Part shown: positions 1 to 8,485 of the stretch, in pieces
Numbering within the stretch: position 1 is the first letter of the stretch
How the letters are laid out: the number at the start of each line of letters is the position of its first letter
From: a bacterium
GTDB lineage: Bacteria > Bacteroidota > Ignavibacteria > Kapaibacteriales > UBA2268
Direction: 5' to 3'
Assembly (NCBI GenBank): GCA_024711295.1
Contig: JANJTB010000028.1
Location: forward strand, 124,001 to 188,000
DNA length: 64,000 nt
The notes under the pieces: generated by a model
Told to the model about the DNA's origin: nothing
The model's database searches: none
Seen by the model: only the letters and a program-made list of their open reading frames with translations
Program-made: the position numbers and the translations under genes

Positions 1-2598
1 GTTAGAGTACATATTTTCAGGCAAGGTTATATTTATATAATCACTTGCGGGGTTGGGACTTAGCAAAATTAATTTGAAGTCATTTTGTATAACGATACTG
101 CTTGGAAGCCCTAATCCCTTAACTACGCTAACCTGATTTCTGGGCTTCGAATCAGAATCTATAATAATTCTGCCTTCATAATCTTTTTCATCTTTAGGTG
201 AAAACCTGATCTTGAGTTTATACTCTTCATTAGGTTTTAGGATTATTGGATTATCTTTTGACAAACCATCCGGAATTTCAACTTCAAAAACATTCCCCGA
301 GCCCGAAATGCCTATATCATCACCTAAAAGCCTAATATTATTTATGTTAAGATCGAGAGCGGTAGCATCTAATTTCGTATTTGGATTGCTGATTGTGACA
401 AATTTATATGCGTCTGAGCTAACCTGTACATCTTTGAACTCAAGCGAATCAGATACAATAAAATTAGTGCCAACCACAGCATTGAGCTCGATAAAGTAGG
501 TTTGAGAATATGTAAACAAAGGATTTCTGCTTATCAAGACAAAACCAAGGGAATCTTTGTAGATACCGAGGTTCTTATTATTGAATATAACTTCAGAGTT
601 TAATAAAGCATTATCTTTTAAAATTTGATATAGATTTTTCCCTCGCAAAAAGGGAATACTAAATCCCTGAGACGTTCTGATATCTCCGTCCTTGATTTCG
701 ATGCTGTCGGAATCTAGAATTGTATATAACTCATATTTAAGTGGAAGAGAAAGCTGTCCGGATTTGAACAGGTCAAACCTGGCAGTATCATTCACAATAT
801 CAGTATTAATATTATAAGTACCAAAATCAATTTTGTTTTTTGTTATGACCGGGAACATCGCTGCACATTCAATAACAGTGTCCTTTCTATTACCGGCAAC
901 ATCTACAAAAACCAAATATGCTCTTGCATCTAAGCTTCTATCTCTGCGAACCAGTCTCCAACTTACAGAATTAGATGCTCCAATATCAAAATAATCAAGG
1001 TGAAATGAAAAGTTATAACTTTGGGATGCATCTAAATATGCTTTTCTAAGTCCACTCTTATATTCAAATATTATAGTCGGTTGGTCTTGCACAGTACCTG
1101 TTATCTCAGTAAAGCAATCGCCATTGACCTTCACAATTGGTGCTAAGGTATCAGGGTATGTAAAATCAATATTGGATATATTGACAGGGAATCCAAATGA
1201 TTCATTTTCATTAAAACCATACAGATATACACCAATATTTTTTGGTGATTTTATAATGTATGAGCCTTCCTTTTCGAATAAAATATTTCGTGACCACAAA
1301 TAATCCGACGTATCACTTCCATACCTTTTGTACTTCAATGGTGCATCTGATTTGTAGGTATTTAATTTGTTCCAGGTTTTGAAATAATCAGAATTATCAG
1401 CAATAACAATATCATCAGGTAGATCACCTTTATCATTTGAAAAATATATTATATTAACATAGTTAACTCCGGCATTTTCAACTATAAATTTAGCATCTTT
1501 CGAAAATTGATTAAGACTCATTAGCTGCATCATGAATGACCTTTGCGAGTCACCATCAACAGTAATTCTTGAATCAGAAACAACGACATTAATCGGGTCA
1601 ACTGCATGGACCTCGAAAACTTTGCTGATATTAACATCCAGGTTTGGATTAATCTGAAAATAACCTCTATTTTCAGTTCCTCCGGGTATTTCAATATTAC
1701 CGATTTTTACTCCATCAATAAACAGGTTATTATTTTCTTCGTTGCTGTAAATTGTAAGTTGAGGCTTTTGAGATGATTTATAAAAATGGGGCACCGGAAA
1801 ATTGTTGTTGTAGGATGTTAGAGGCAATTCCTGCATTATTGTATAATTGCTCTTGGAAGAAGATTCAGATAATGCCGAGTTGCTTCCGGAAAAAACTGCC
1901 ACCGCTTTATTAGCAAATACAGCAGACCCAGTTAATACTGAATTTTTACCATAAGCCGGTATCAACCAAACATCGCCCTCATTAACTGTTCGCCTAATTG
2001 TTTGATTCATGCTTATTAAATGTCCGTCTTCAACCAATACTTTTGTATTTGAATTACCGCCTACCCTGAATGTAACTCTTGTATTATCGAATGCTCCTAT
2101 AACAATAGCATAATTTACGGGCACTTCAGAGTCATAATCTGCAATATTAGGACTTGTAATTAAATATTTCTGACCTAACTGACTAATTTCCATAAGTTTC
2201 AGGCCATCACTCTGATGACCAAAATTTGTCTTGATGATACACTGGTTATCAACTGTAGTCGGTATTTGTATCTTGAGCGCATCTGAAAGAAATATTCTTT
2301 CTGCAAATGGATTTTCTAAATTTACATTAACGACTGCTTCATCAGCACTTAAATTTAACTTGTCAAATGATTTTCCAAATTTTGAGCTTATATTTCTGAT
2401 AGTTTTACTTCCTCGTTCAATTGTAATTAATTCTTCTGAGTCGGTTGAGAAATATATTGATAAAACAGAGTCAGCACTAAACGATTTTCCGGGGAATAGT
2501 GACATAAGGTAAATATCGTTATTACCTGGATTTGAATACATTAATCCCGTATATGATAAAAGTATAATCGTTACAATAATTCTAAAAATTTTTCTCAT
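1..2598 (-). CDS. IgGFc-binding-domain secreted protein with T9SS tail (partial, 3' end off the window)
   Basis: My own reading gives 866 codons without a stop from an ATG at 2598 down to the window edge, so the C-terminus is missing. An AAGGGG ribosome-binding site lies about 6 bases before the ATG. The N-terminus is a signal peptide (MRKIFRIIVTII). Residues of roughly 90-280 resemble the bacterial IgGFc-binding N-terminal domain, with the pattern of a preserved value followed by GSAVFANKAVAVFSG. The middle looks like Ig-like beta repeats, including an ASH-type block just before the end. The last visible residues contain SPNPASDYINITLP, the opening of a type A T9SS sorting domain. It is therefore probably exported by T9SS and attached to or released from the cell surface. 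Its ligand cannot be told from sequence. Confidence 0.8.
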   Translation of the reverse strand, partial: MRKIFRIIVTIILLSYTGLMYSNPGNNDIYLMSLFPGKSFSADSVLSIYFSTDSEELITIERGSKTIRNISSKFGKSFDKLNLSADEAVVNVNLENPFAERIFLSDALKIQIPTTVDNQCIIKTNFGHQSDGLKLMEISQLGQKYLITSPNIADYDSEVPVNYAIVIGAFDNTRVTFRVGGNSNTKVLVEDGHLISMNQTIRRTVNEGDVWLIPAYGKNSVLTGSAVFANKAVAVFSGSNSALSESSSKSNYTIMQELPLTSYNNNFPVPHFYKSSQKPQLTIYSNEENNNLFIDGVKIGNIEIPGGTENRGYFQINPNLDVNISKVFEVHAVDPINVVVSDSRITVDGDSQRSFMMQLMSLNQFSKDAKFIVENAGVNYVNIIYFSNDKGDLPDDIVIADNSDYFKTWNKLNTYKSDAPLKYKRYGSDTSDYLWSRNILFEKEGSYIIKSPKNIGVYLYGFNENESFGFPVNISNIDFTYPDTLAPIVKVNGDCFTEITGTVQDQPTIIFEYKSGLRKAYLDASQSYNFSFHLDYFDIGASNSVSWRLVRRDRSLDARAYLVFVDVAGNRKDTVIECAAMFPVITKNKIDFGTYNINTDIVNDTARFDLFKSGQLSLPLKYELYTILDSDSIEIKDGDIRTSQGFSIPFLRGKNLYQILKDNALLNSEVIFNNKNLGIYKDSLGFVLISRNPLFTYSQTYFIELNAVVGTNFIVSDSLEFKDVQVSSDAYKFVTISNPNTKLDATALDLNINNIRLLGDDIGISGSGNVFEVEIPDGLSKDNPIILKPNEEYKLKIRFSPKDEKDYEGRIIIDSDSKPRNQVSVVKGLGLPSSIVIQNDFKLILLSPNPASDYINITLPENMYSN

Positions 2599-2730
2599 CA
2601 CTTACCCCTTTTTCCCTTGAAGTTTACTTACTTTCTAAGGTTATAATTTTCATAAAATCAACAACATAATAATAAATATTATTCATCAGAATCCTAAACT
2701 TTGCCACATTTGACTTTTCTATTGCATTGC

Positions 2731-4962
2731 TCACATCTTCACAAACTTCTCTACTTTATCGCCAATCCTCACATAATACACACCTGCAGGTAGATGTGAT
2801 ATATCAATTCGCAAATTCCCATCTTGAGGGGTGGCAGCGTAGCTGACGGGGTGGATGACTTCAACACCAAGCATATCAAATATCTGCACATTTTCAACTA
2901 CATTGCCAACTCCATGCTTCAGCGAGGGGTTAGAGAACATATTTATAGGCAATGTAATATTTATGTAATCACTTGCCGGGTTGGGAGAGATATGTAATTG
3001 TAACTTAATTGAATTATTCTCAGCAGTAGTTGGGCTATTTATTCTCCAAACCTGCAATGAAGCATCAAAAAAAGATATAATCATATAAATATTATCATCA
3101 GTAACAGATACATTTTTGATGCTTGAATTACCATCATAATGATATGACCACAACTGATTTCCGAATATATTGTTGAAAATCCTTACACTAGAGGTACCGA
3201 CATTAAGTAAAAATTTATTTTCTTCAAAAATTATTGATTTTCTTATCAGACTCGAGGGTTTATCATTTGATGGAGCTTTGTACGAGCGTATGAAGGAGTA
3301 ATCTGAAGCTGAATATAATCTTGATTTATAATCAGATGCTGACACAACCAACAAGAGACCGTCATTTGAGAATTTTACATCCTGCAAACCGCCTGAATTT
3401 GCATATTTGGTGCTATCTGCGGTGATAATTGCCTTGCGAACATAACTCTTGTCTATATCATCGTACTCCATAATGATAAGATTATAATATGTAGTAAATG
3501 CGATTTTCTTAAGGTCAGGCGAAAAATCCATGGCTGATATATAAGATGAAGTTGTGTCTAAAATTGAAACTGTATCGGTATTTATGTCAATCATTAATAG
3601 TTTTTTTCCTGTACCACCGGCTAAAATAAAATTACCGTCAGGTGAAAAAGAGCAATTTGTTGCAGAATCAATTGAGAAAGATTTTAATAATTTTAAATCA
3701 TTAATATTTCTAATATCCCATAATTTGAATTTGGAGGAGATGCTTTTAGTTAGCATGGTTTGTGAATCAGCTGAGAATAGTATTTTAGTAATTTCTTCGG
3801 AATCCATAAATTGCCAAACCTTAGCCCCAGTCTTTAAGTCATAAATCATTACAAGGCCTGAATTGAAGTCAGACACAAAAATATACTTCCCATCAGGAGT
3901 AGAATTTGATGCGTAATAGTTAGAAAGATTATTCAATGGAGTTTGATTAATTCTAAATAGAGTATCTCTTATTTCGGGGTCGAAAATGAAAAAATTACCC
4001 TGCATATCAGCAATACAGATATGTGAGTCATCTTTATATTTTTTAAGTAAATTGCCATTGAAATTACCTTGAAATACTTCCATTTTATCAAGTTGTAGGT
4101 GATTTAATTGTAAATATTTGTAGCTATTGAATCCGGTATAAATATTTTCATCATTATTTGTAAATATTGAATATGTAATATCATTGATACCATCAATTTC
4201 CCTGACAAGCTCACCTTTTTCGAAATTAAACACCTGCAATTTACTCAACTCATTTGTAGCTCTGTAGTTAATCACTGCTATAGGATGATTTTCCCCGAAA
4301 CTCACATTAGAAGGCAAATCGGAAACCGTGAATTTGGGGTAAACAGTATCATCTAACAATGACATAACAACTGCAGATTTATCTTCTTCATAATAAAACA
4401 ATGCAAATCTGAAATCATCAGCAAGTTTTATGTTTCTTGCCGGTGAGTCTAAAGGACTAAAGATATCCTTGATTTTTTTCCCGGAAGTGAAATCGAAAAT
4501 CTGTATTTTACTTACTGAATACTCGATTACAGCATAATAATTTGTTCCGGCAATTTTGGTGATTTGAAAAATCCCCGGGAAAAATGGATTTTCTGTTTCT
4601 GCGAAGTCGGCTCTTAGTGCTGACTTATTTTCTGTGTCAAACACGTATGTACCATTCGAAACCAGACTTGCGCAAACAAGAATTTTTTCGTCATTAGATA
4701 TTACCATTCCACAGAATTCAACTTTAGACTCTATACTATCGAGAAGTTTTTGATTGTGTATATCCCAAATATAAATATTCAGTGATTCATTTGCTCCTTT
4801 CCTTATCTTATACTGAATATACAACTTATCGCCGTTATCTGATAAAGTGTAGCAACATACTCTATTTTCTTCACCATCAATTTTCAATTGAAGTTTTGGC
4901 TCTATTGATAGTAAGAGCAAAGCATTCATAAAGAAGAATATCATAATGATTATTTGTTTCAT
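2731..4962 (-). CDS. Secreted beta-propeller (WD40-like) protein with T9SS sorting domain
   Basis: About 743 residues. I place the start at the ATG at 4962, not the in-frame GTG three codons upstream, because GAGGTG sits 7 bases before that ATG. A signal peptide (MKQIIIMIFFFMNALLLL) is followed by many WD40/YVTN-like blades, with recurring FSPDG and LWDIRN patterns. The C-terminus from about residue 665 (LHISPNPASDYINITLP to the final KFVKM) is a complete type A T9SS sorting domain. It is likely exported across the outer membrane and surface-displayed as a scaffold or binding protein; no catalytic motif is visible. It lies directly upstream of the gene ending at position 1 in transcription order and shares a near-identical tail with it at the DNA level. 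Confidence 0.85.
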   Translation of the reverse strand: MKQIIIMIFFFMNALLLLSIEPKLQLKIDGEENRVCCYTLSDNGDKLYIQYKIRKGANESLNIYIWDIHNQKLLDSIESKVEFCGMVISNDEKILVCASLVSNGTYVFDTENKSALRADFAETENPFFPGIFQITKIAGTNYYAVIEYSVSKIQIFDFTSGKKIKDIFSPLDSPARNIKLADDFRFALFYYEEDKSAVVMSLLDDTVYPKFTVSDLPSNVSFGENHPIAVINYRATNELSKLQVFNFEKGELVREIDGINDITYSIFTNNDENIYTGFNSYKYLQLNHLQLDKMEVFQGNFNGNLLKKYKDDSHICIADMQGNFFIFDPEIRDTLFRINQTPLNNLSNYYASNSTPDGKYIFVSDFNSGLVMIYDLKTGAKVWQFMDSEEITKILFSADSQTMLTKSISSKFKLWDIRNINDLKLLKSFSIDSATNCSFSPDGNFILAGGTGKKLLMIDINTDTVSILDTTSSYISAMDFSPDLKKIAFTTYYNLIIMEYDDIDKSYVRKAIITADSTKYANSGGLQDVKFSNDGLLLVVSASDYKSRLYSASDYSFIRSYKAPSNDKPSSLIRKSIIFEENKFLLNVGTSSVRIFNNIFGNQLWSYHYDGNSSIKNVSVTDDNIYMIISFFDASLQVWRINSPTTAENNSIKLQLHISPNPASDYINITLPINMFSNPSLKHGVGNVVENVQIFDMLGVEVIHPVSYAATPQDGNLRIDISHLPAGVYYVRIGDKVEKFVKM

Positions 4963-5122
4963 AATAAGCACCTCAAAACTTTTTCAAAATTTACAGGATA
5001 TACTTATATATGACAAATGAAAATTGATTTTGTCACAAAATTTTAGAAATATTTAAACAAAAAACAATAATTTGTTGCAATTACGACAATCAAATTTGTA
5101 TTATTGATTTTGTAAAATACAG

Positions 5123-5482
5123 TTGACAAACAGACTTAAAGCCATATTACTTTTTTTGCTTGTAATCCTTACTCTTCGTGGAAATAAGGATTACTATGAA
5201 TATTTTACTTATCAAAGAATATCATTTCAGCAATCCTCAAATTATGAGTTAAACAGTCAAATTAATTTAGCTTTATTCAGCATTCAACGCGACTGTAACA
5301 TCAGAAATTCAGAGAGGAAAGTATCTGAAATTAAAAGTACTGTTGACTTTGCTTTCAATAAGTTAGATTTAAAAGACTTAAATCCTGCACAGATTGATTT
5401 TTCTTTTGATTTTGATCAAACATCATTTACATTCAATTCTTATATCAGGCAAATCATTTACCCATTTCATTCTTTTTCATAA
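5123..5482 (+). CDS. Hypothetical small protein with N-terminal membrane/signal segment
   Basis: A 119-residue reading frame that starts with TTG. It has a basic N-terminus and a hydrophobic stretch (AILLFLLVILTL), then a polar region rich in N, S and F and an aromatic end (YPFHSFS). This looks like a small exported or membrane-anchored protein. No family is recognised and there is no clear Shine-Dalgarno sequence, which is common in AT-rich Bacteroidota. It is divergent from the beta-propeller gene, with a 160-base AT-rich spacer. The reading frame could still be spurious. Confidence 0.4.
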   Translation: MTNRLKAILLFLLVILTLRGNKDYYEYFTYQRISFQQSSNYELNSQINLALFSIQRDCNIRNSERKVSEIKSTVDFAFNKLDLKDLNPAQIDFSFDFDQTSFTFNSYIRQIIYPFHSFS

Positions 5483-5592
5483 TAATTGATTATCGTAAAT
5501 ACTAAGCTCTCTCTTCAAAGATTATTTGAAGTGTATTTAATTATTTATCAATGTATTAATCAATTATTTTTTTTAAGAAAAGGAATAAAAAA

Positions 5593-5688
5593 ATGAATTA
5601 TGTAGGAATATTAATCAGTGTTGTTATTTTGGTTGTAGTAATGTATGGTGTATCATATTTAAGCAATAGACCAAAAAAACAAAAGTAA
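5593..5688 (+). CDS. 31-residue single-span membrane microprotein
   Basis: A short ORF encodes a 31-residue peptide: six or so N-terminal residues, one hydrophobic helix (ISVVILVVVMYGVSYL), then a basic tail (NRPKKQK). AAGGA lies about 8 bases before the ATG. A strong intrinsic terminator follows 25 bases after the stop, so this is a self-contained transcript end. The layout (N-out, one helix, KK-rich C-tail) is typical of small accessory membrane subunits, but no partner gene is identifiable here. Confidence 0.55.
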   Translation: MNYVGILISVVILVVVMYGVSYLSNRPKKQK

Positions 5689-5712
5689 CTGTAAATAATC
5701 TTTTTATAAAGA

Positions 5713-5745
5713 AAGCCTGTAGAACAAACTACGGGCTTTTTTTTT
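5713..5745 (+). terminator. Intrinsic terminator after the microprotein gene
   Basis: A 10-bp stem, AAGCCTGTAG paired with CTACGGGCTT with one G-U pair, has a 6-base loop and is followed by a run of nine T. It separates the small ORFs from the biotin carboxylase gene. Confidence 0.85.
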
Positions 5746-5849
5746 GAAATAGTTGAATAATCAAAAATAAAATAATCAACGATAATTATTCAAATATAAT
5801 TAAATTATCTTCGACGTTATTTTTTTTGTACCGGAATTGGAATTATTTG

Positions 5850-7349
5850 ATGTTCAAAAGAATCCTTGTAGCCAATAGGGGCGAAATAGCAGTACGAGTG
5901 ATGCGTACTTCCCGCGAAATGGGTATCGAAACGGTAGCCGTTTATCATGAAATTGACAAAGAATCACTATTTGTAAACTATGCTGACTTTGCATATCGTT
6001 TGCATGGTGAAACTCCAAAATCGGCTTATCTGGATATGGACCAAATTATCGAGATAGCAAAGAAAAGTGGAGCGGAGGCTATTCATCCTGGTTATGGATT
6101 TCTTTCGGAAAGAGCTGAATTTGCCCGTAAAGTAACAGAAGCAGGAATTAAATTTATTGGACCAAGAGCTGAATCAATTGAAATGATGGGCAGCAAAACT
6201 AAAGCAAGAGAAATTATGATTGCTGCAGGTGTACCTGTAGTCCCAGGTACAAAAGAAAAAATTACAGACATCGAAAGAGCCAAAGAAATTGCAATTGAGC
6301 TGGGATTTCCTGTATTATTAAAAGCTGCTGCAGGTGGTGGTGGTAAAGGCATGCGAAAGGTATTCGAGTCTAATGATTTGCAACCATCTTTCGAAGCTGC
6401 ACAAAGAGAAGCACTAAAAGCTTTCGGTGACGATGCAGTTTATCTAGAAAAATTTATAGAAAGTCCTAAACATATTGAGATTCAAGTACTTTCTGACGAG
6501 CATGGAAACTATGTCTATCTAGCTGAAAGAGATTGCTCCATTCAGAGACGTCATCAAAAAGTTGTTGAAGAAGCACCATCATCAGTTTTGACAGAAGAAA
6601 TCAGACAGGCAATGGGTAATGTTGCTGTCAATGCAGCTAAAGCTTGTAATTATCATAACGCTGGAACCATTGAATTTCTACTGGATAAAAATCTTAATTT
6701 TTACTTTTTGGAAATGAATACGCGTTTGCAGGTTGAGCACCCGGTTACTGAATTAATTACCGGTATAAACCTCGTTAAGGAGCAGCTAAAAATTGCATGG
6801 GGCGAAAAACTTTCATTTTCGCAGGATGATGTAAAGATAAGCGGTCATGCAGTTGAATGTAGAATTTATGCTGAAGACCCATTTAATAATTTTATGCCTG
6901 ATACCGGGTTAATAAGTTACCACAGGCAGCCTGCTGGTTACGGAGTAAGAGTTGACAGTGGTGTAGAATCCGGCTCTGAAGTGACCATACATTTCGACCC
7001 AATGCTTTCGAAGTTGATTACTCACGGAAGTGACAGACTAGAAGCAATAAGCAGAATGGAAATGGCACTTCGTAATTACAGGATAAAAGGTGTAAAGACA
7101 GTTATACCATTTTTACTCGCTGTAATGCAACATCCTGAGTTCAGATATGGATGGTTTGATACCGGGTTTATTGAGCATTCTTTTGATTTCGAAACCCTGG
7201 AAAAGATGAAAGATGAACACGAAGAGATTGTTGCAGCTATTGCTGCGTATGGAATCAGACTGACTCAGAACAACCAAAAACCTGCAAAAATGCAACCAAA
7301 AGTAAGTAAGTGGAAAGAGTCTAATTTATTGACAAGAAGATTAATTTAG
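5850..7349 (+). CDS. Biotin carboxylase subunit of an acyl-CoA carboxylase
   Basis: 499 residues from the ATG at 5850; an in-frame TTG 24 bases upstream would add eight non-homologous residues. This is the ATP-dependent carboxylation subunit that loads bicarbonate onto biotin. Domains in order are the biotin carboxylase N-domain (about 1-110, starting MFKRILVANRGEIAVRV), the ATP-grasp (about 115-320, with the glycine-rich [10 protein letters not shown] loop, RRHQK and [16 protein letters not shown]) and the C-domain (about 335-440). The tail beyond 450 is longer than in AccC. A second complete accC lies at 37603-38946, so this copy is probably the propionyl- or other acyl-CoA carboxylase alpha subunit. 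It is followed 23 bases later by a matching biotin carrier gene. Confidence 0.9.
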   Translation: MFKRILVANRGEIAVRVMRTSREMGIETVAVYHEIDKESLFVNYADFAYRLHGETPKSAYLDMDQIIEIAKKSGAEAIHPGYGFLSERAEFARKVTEAGIKFIGPRAESIEMMGSKTKAREIMIAAGVPVVPGTKEKITDIERAKEIAIELGFPVLLKAAAGGGGKGMRKVFESNDLQPSFEAAQREALKAFGDDAVYLEKFIESPKHIEIQVLSDEHGNYVYLAERDCSIQRRHQKVVEEAPSSVLTEEIRQAMGNVAVNAAKACNYHNAGTIEFLLDKNLNFYFLEMNTRLQVEHPVTELITGINLVKEQLKIAWGEKLSFSQDDVKISGHAVECRIYAEDPFNNFMPDTGLISYHRQPAGYGVRVDSGVESGSEVTIHFDPMLSKLITHGSDRLEAISRMEMALRNYRIKGVKTVIPFLLAVMQHPEFRYGWFDTGFIEHSFDFETLEKMKDEHEEIVAAIAAYGIRLTQNNQKPAKMQPKVSKWKESNLLTRRLI

Positions 7350-7372
7350 TTAAGCTGATATAGGAAGTAATT

Positions 7373-7891
7373 ATGGAAGATTTAATATTAAATATCGGGA
7401 AGAATGAATACAAAATTCATTATGATAAAAGTAATCACAGCACAATTTTTGTAGAAAACAAACCTTTTGAAATTGAATTACTAAAAAAATTCAGCAGTGA
7501 GATTTTCTCATTTGCCGTAAATCAAAAAATTTATCAGGTAGCATTAGATTTTGACGATGACGCCAAGCTCGAGATATCACTTGATGGATTGAACTTCAAA
7601 ATTGAAGCTACTGATGAAATGAAAAAAGTAGTCAGTAAATATATTGCAAACTCAGGAGGAGCCGGAAAATCAAATGCAGGAATAGTGAAGGCACCTATGC
7701 CGGGATTAGTTGTTAAAATATTGGTAAAAGAGGGTATGCAGGTTATTGAGGACGACAAATTAATAGTAATCGAAGCAATGAAAATGGAGAATACACTTAA
7801 ATCACCTGTGAATGGTACAATTAAGGCTATCAAAGTCAGCGAAAGTCAAGCTGTGGACAAAGGTTCTGTTTTAATTGAGATAGAATCTTAG
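7373..7891 (+). CDS. Biotin carboxyl carrier protein of an acyl-CoA carboxylase
   Basis: 172 residues. The C-terminal 75 residues form a biotinyl domain with VIEAMKMENTL; the biotinylated lysine would be Lys137. A Pro/Gly-Met hinge (KAPMPGLVVKI) precedes it. The EAMKMEN form is that of the acyl-CoA/pyruvate carboxylase carrier type, unlike the EAMKLMN of the AccB encoded at 38950-39441. The N-terminal 95 residues have no recognisable domain and probably dock the partner subunits. It forms a two-gene operon with the upstream biotin carboxylase. Its stop overlaps the stop of the convergent rluE gene within TTAG. Confidence 0.88.
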   Translation: MEDLILNIGKNEYKIHYDKSNHSTIFVENKPFEIELLKKFSSEIFSFAVNQKIYQVALDFDDDAKLEISLDGLNFKIEATDEMKKVVSKYIANSGGAGKSNAGIVKAPMPGLVVKILVKEGMQVIEDDKLIVIEAMKMENTLKSPVNGTIKAIKVSESQAVDKGSVLIEIES

Positions 7892-8484
7892 CTTAATTTA
7901 AGCTTACTGTATATCTCTTTCTTTGTGATAACTCTAAATTCAGAAGGTGCTAATCCTTCGAGTGTCAAATCTTCAATTTGTATTCTGATTAATCTTAATG
8001 TCGGGAATCCCACTTTAGCAGTCATTTTTCTTACCTGTCTGTTTTTACCTTCAGTTAATGAAATCTTTATCCATGATGTAGGTATATTTTTTCTGAATCT
8101 GATTGGTGGATTTCTGTCAGCAATATTCTTGGGTTCCTGCATCTTATTTACTATAGCCTGCTTAGTCATATATGTCTTTCCTTCAACGCTTATCCCGACA
8201 CCTTTTCTTAATAGTTCCATAGCAGAATCATTAATGTCGCCATCCAGCTGTACAAGATAAGTACGCTTATGAGTATTATTATGTGATGTCAGCTTATGCT
8301 TTAAATAATTATCATTTGTGAGAATCAGCAATCCTTCACTATCAAAATCAAGTCTCCCTACAGGATATACATCTCTGTTAGGAATCTCTAAATCTGACAA
8401 AGTACTTTTATTTTCTTCTCTGGTAAATTGAGTGAGCATCTGATATGGCTTATTTAATACATAATATTGATATTTATCTTTCAT
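7888..8484 (-). CDS. rluE: RsuA/RluE-family 23S rRNA pseudouridine synthase
   Basis: 198 residues. The catalytic block VGRLDFDSEGLLILTND carries the nucleophilic Asp of the RsuA family. There is no N-terminal S4 domain, so the protein begins directly with the catalytic fold (YVLNKPYQMLTQF), as in RluE, which modifies U2457 of 23S rRNA in E. coli. The conserved NRQVRKM basic motif is also present. It starts one base after the pbpC stop, so the two are probably cotranscribed and perhaps translationally coupled. The precise target base is inferred from the short architecture. Confidence 0.85.
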   Translation of the reverse strand: MKDKYQYYVLNKPYQMLTQFTREENKSTLSDLEIPNRDVYPVGRLDFDSEGLLILTNDNYLKHKLTSHNNTHKRTYLVQLDGDINDSAMELLRKGVGISVEGKTYMTKQAIVNKMQEPKNIADRNPPIRFRKNIPTSWIKISLTEGKNRQVRKMTAKVGFPTLRLIRIQIEDLTLEGLAPSEFRVITKKEIYSKLKLS

Positions 8485-8485
8485 T

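Noticed and set aside
2231-2512. 93-residue ORF on the plus strand
   Set aside because: It lies opposite the IgGFc-type gene, which has a proper start, signal peptide and T9SS tail.
6092-6352. 86-residue ORF on the minus strand inside the biotin carboxylase gene
   Set aside because: A shadow of the glycine-rich ATP-grasp loop of a well-conserved gene; the same shadow occurs in accC at 38450-38704.
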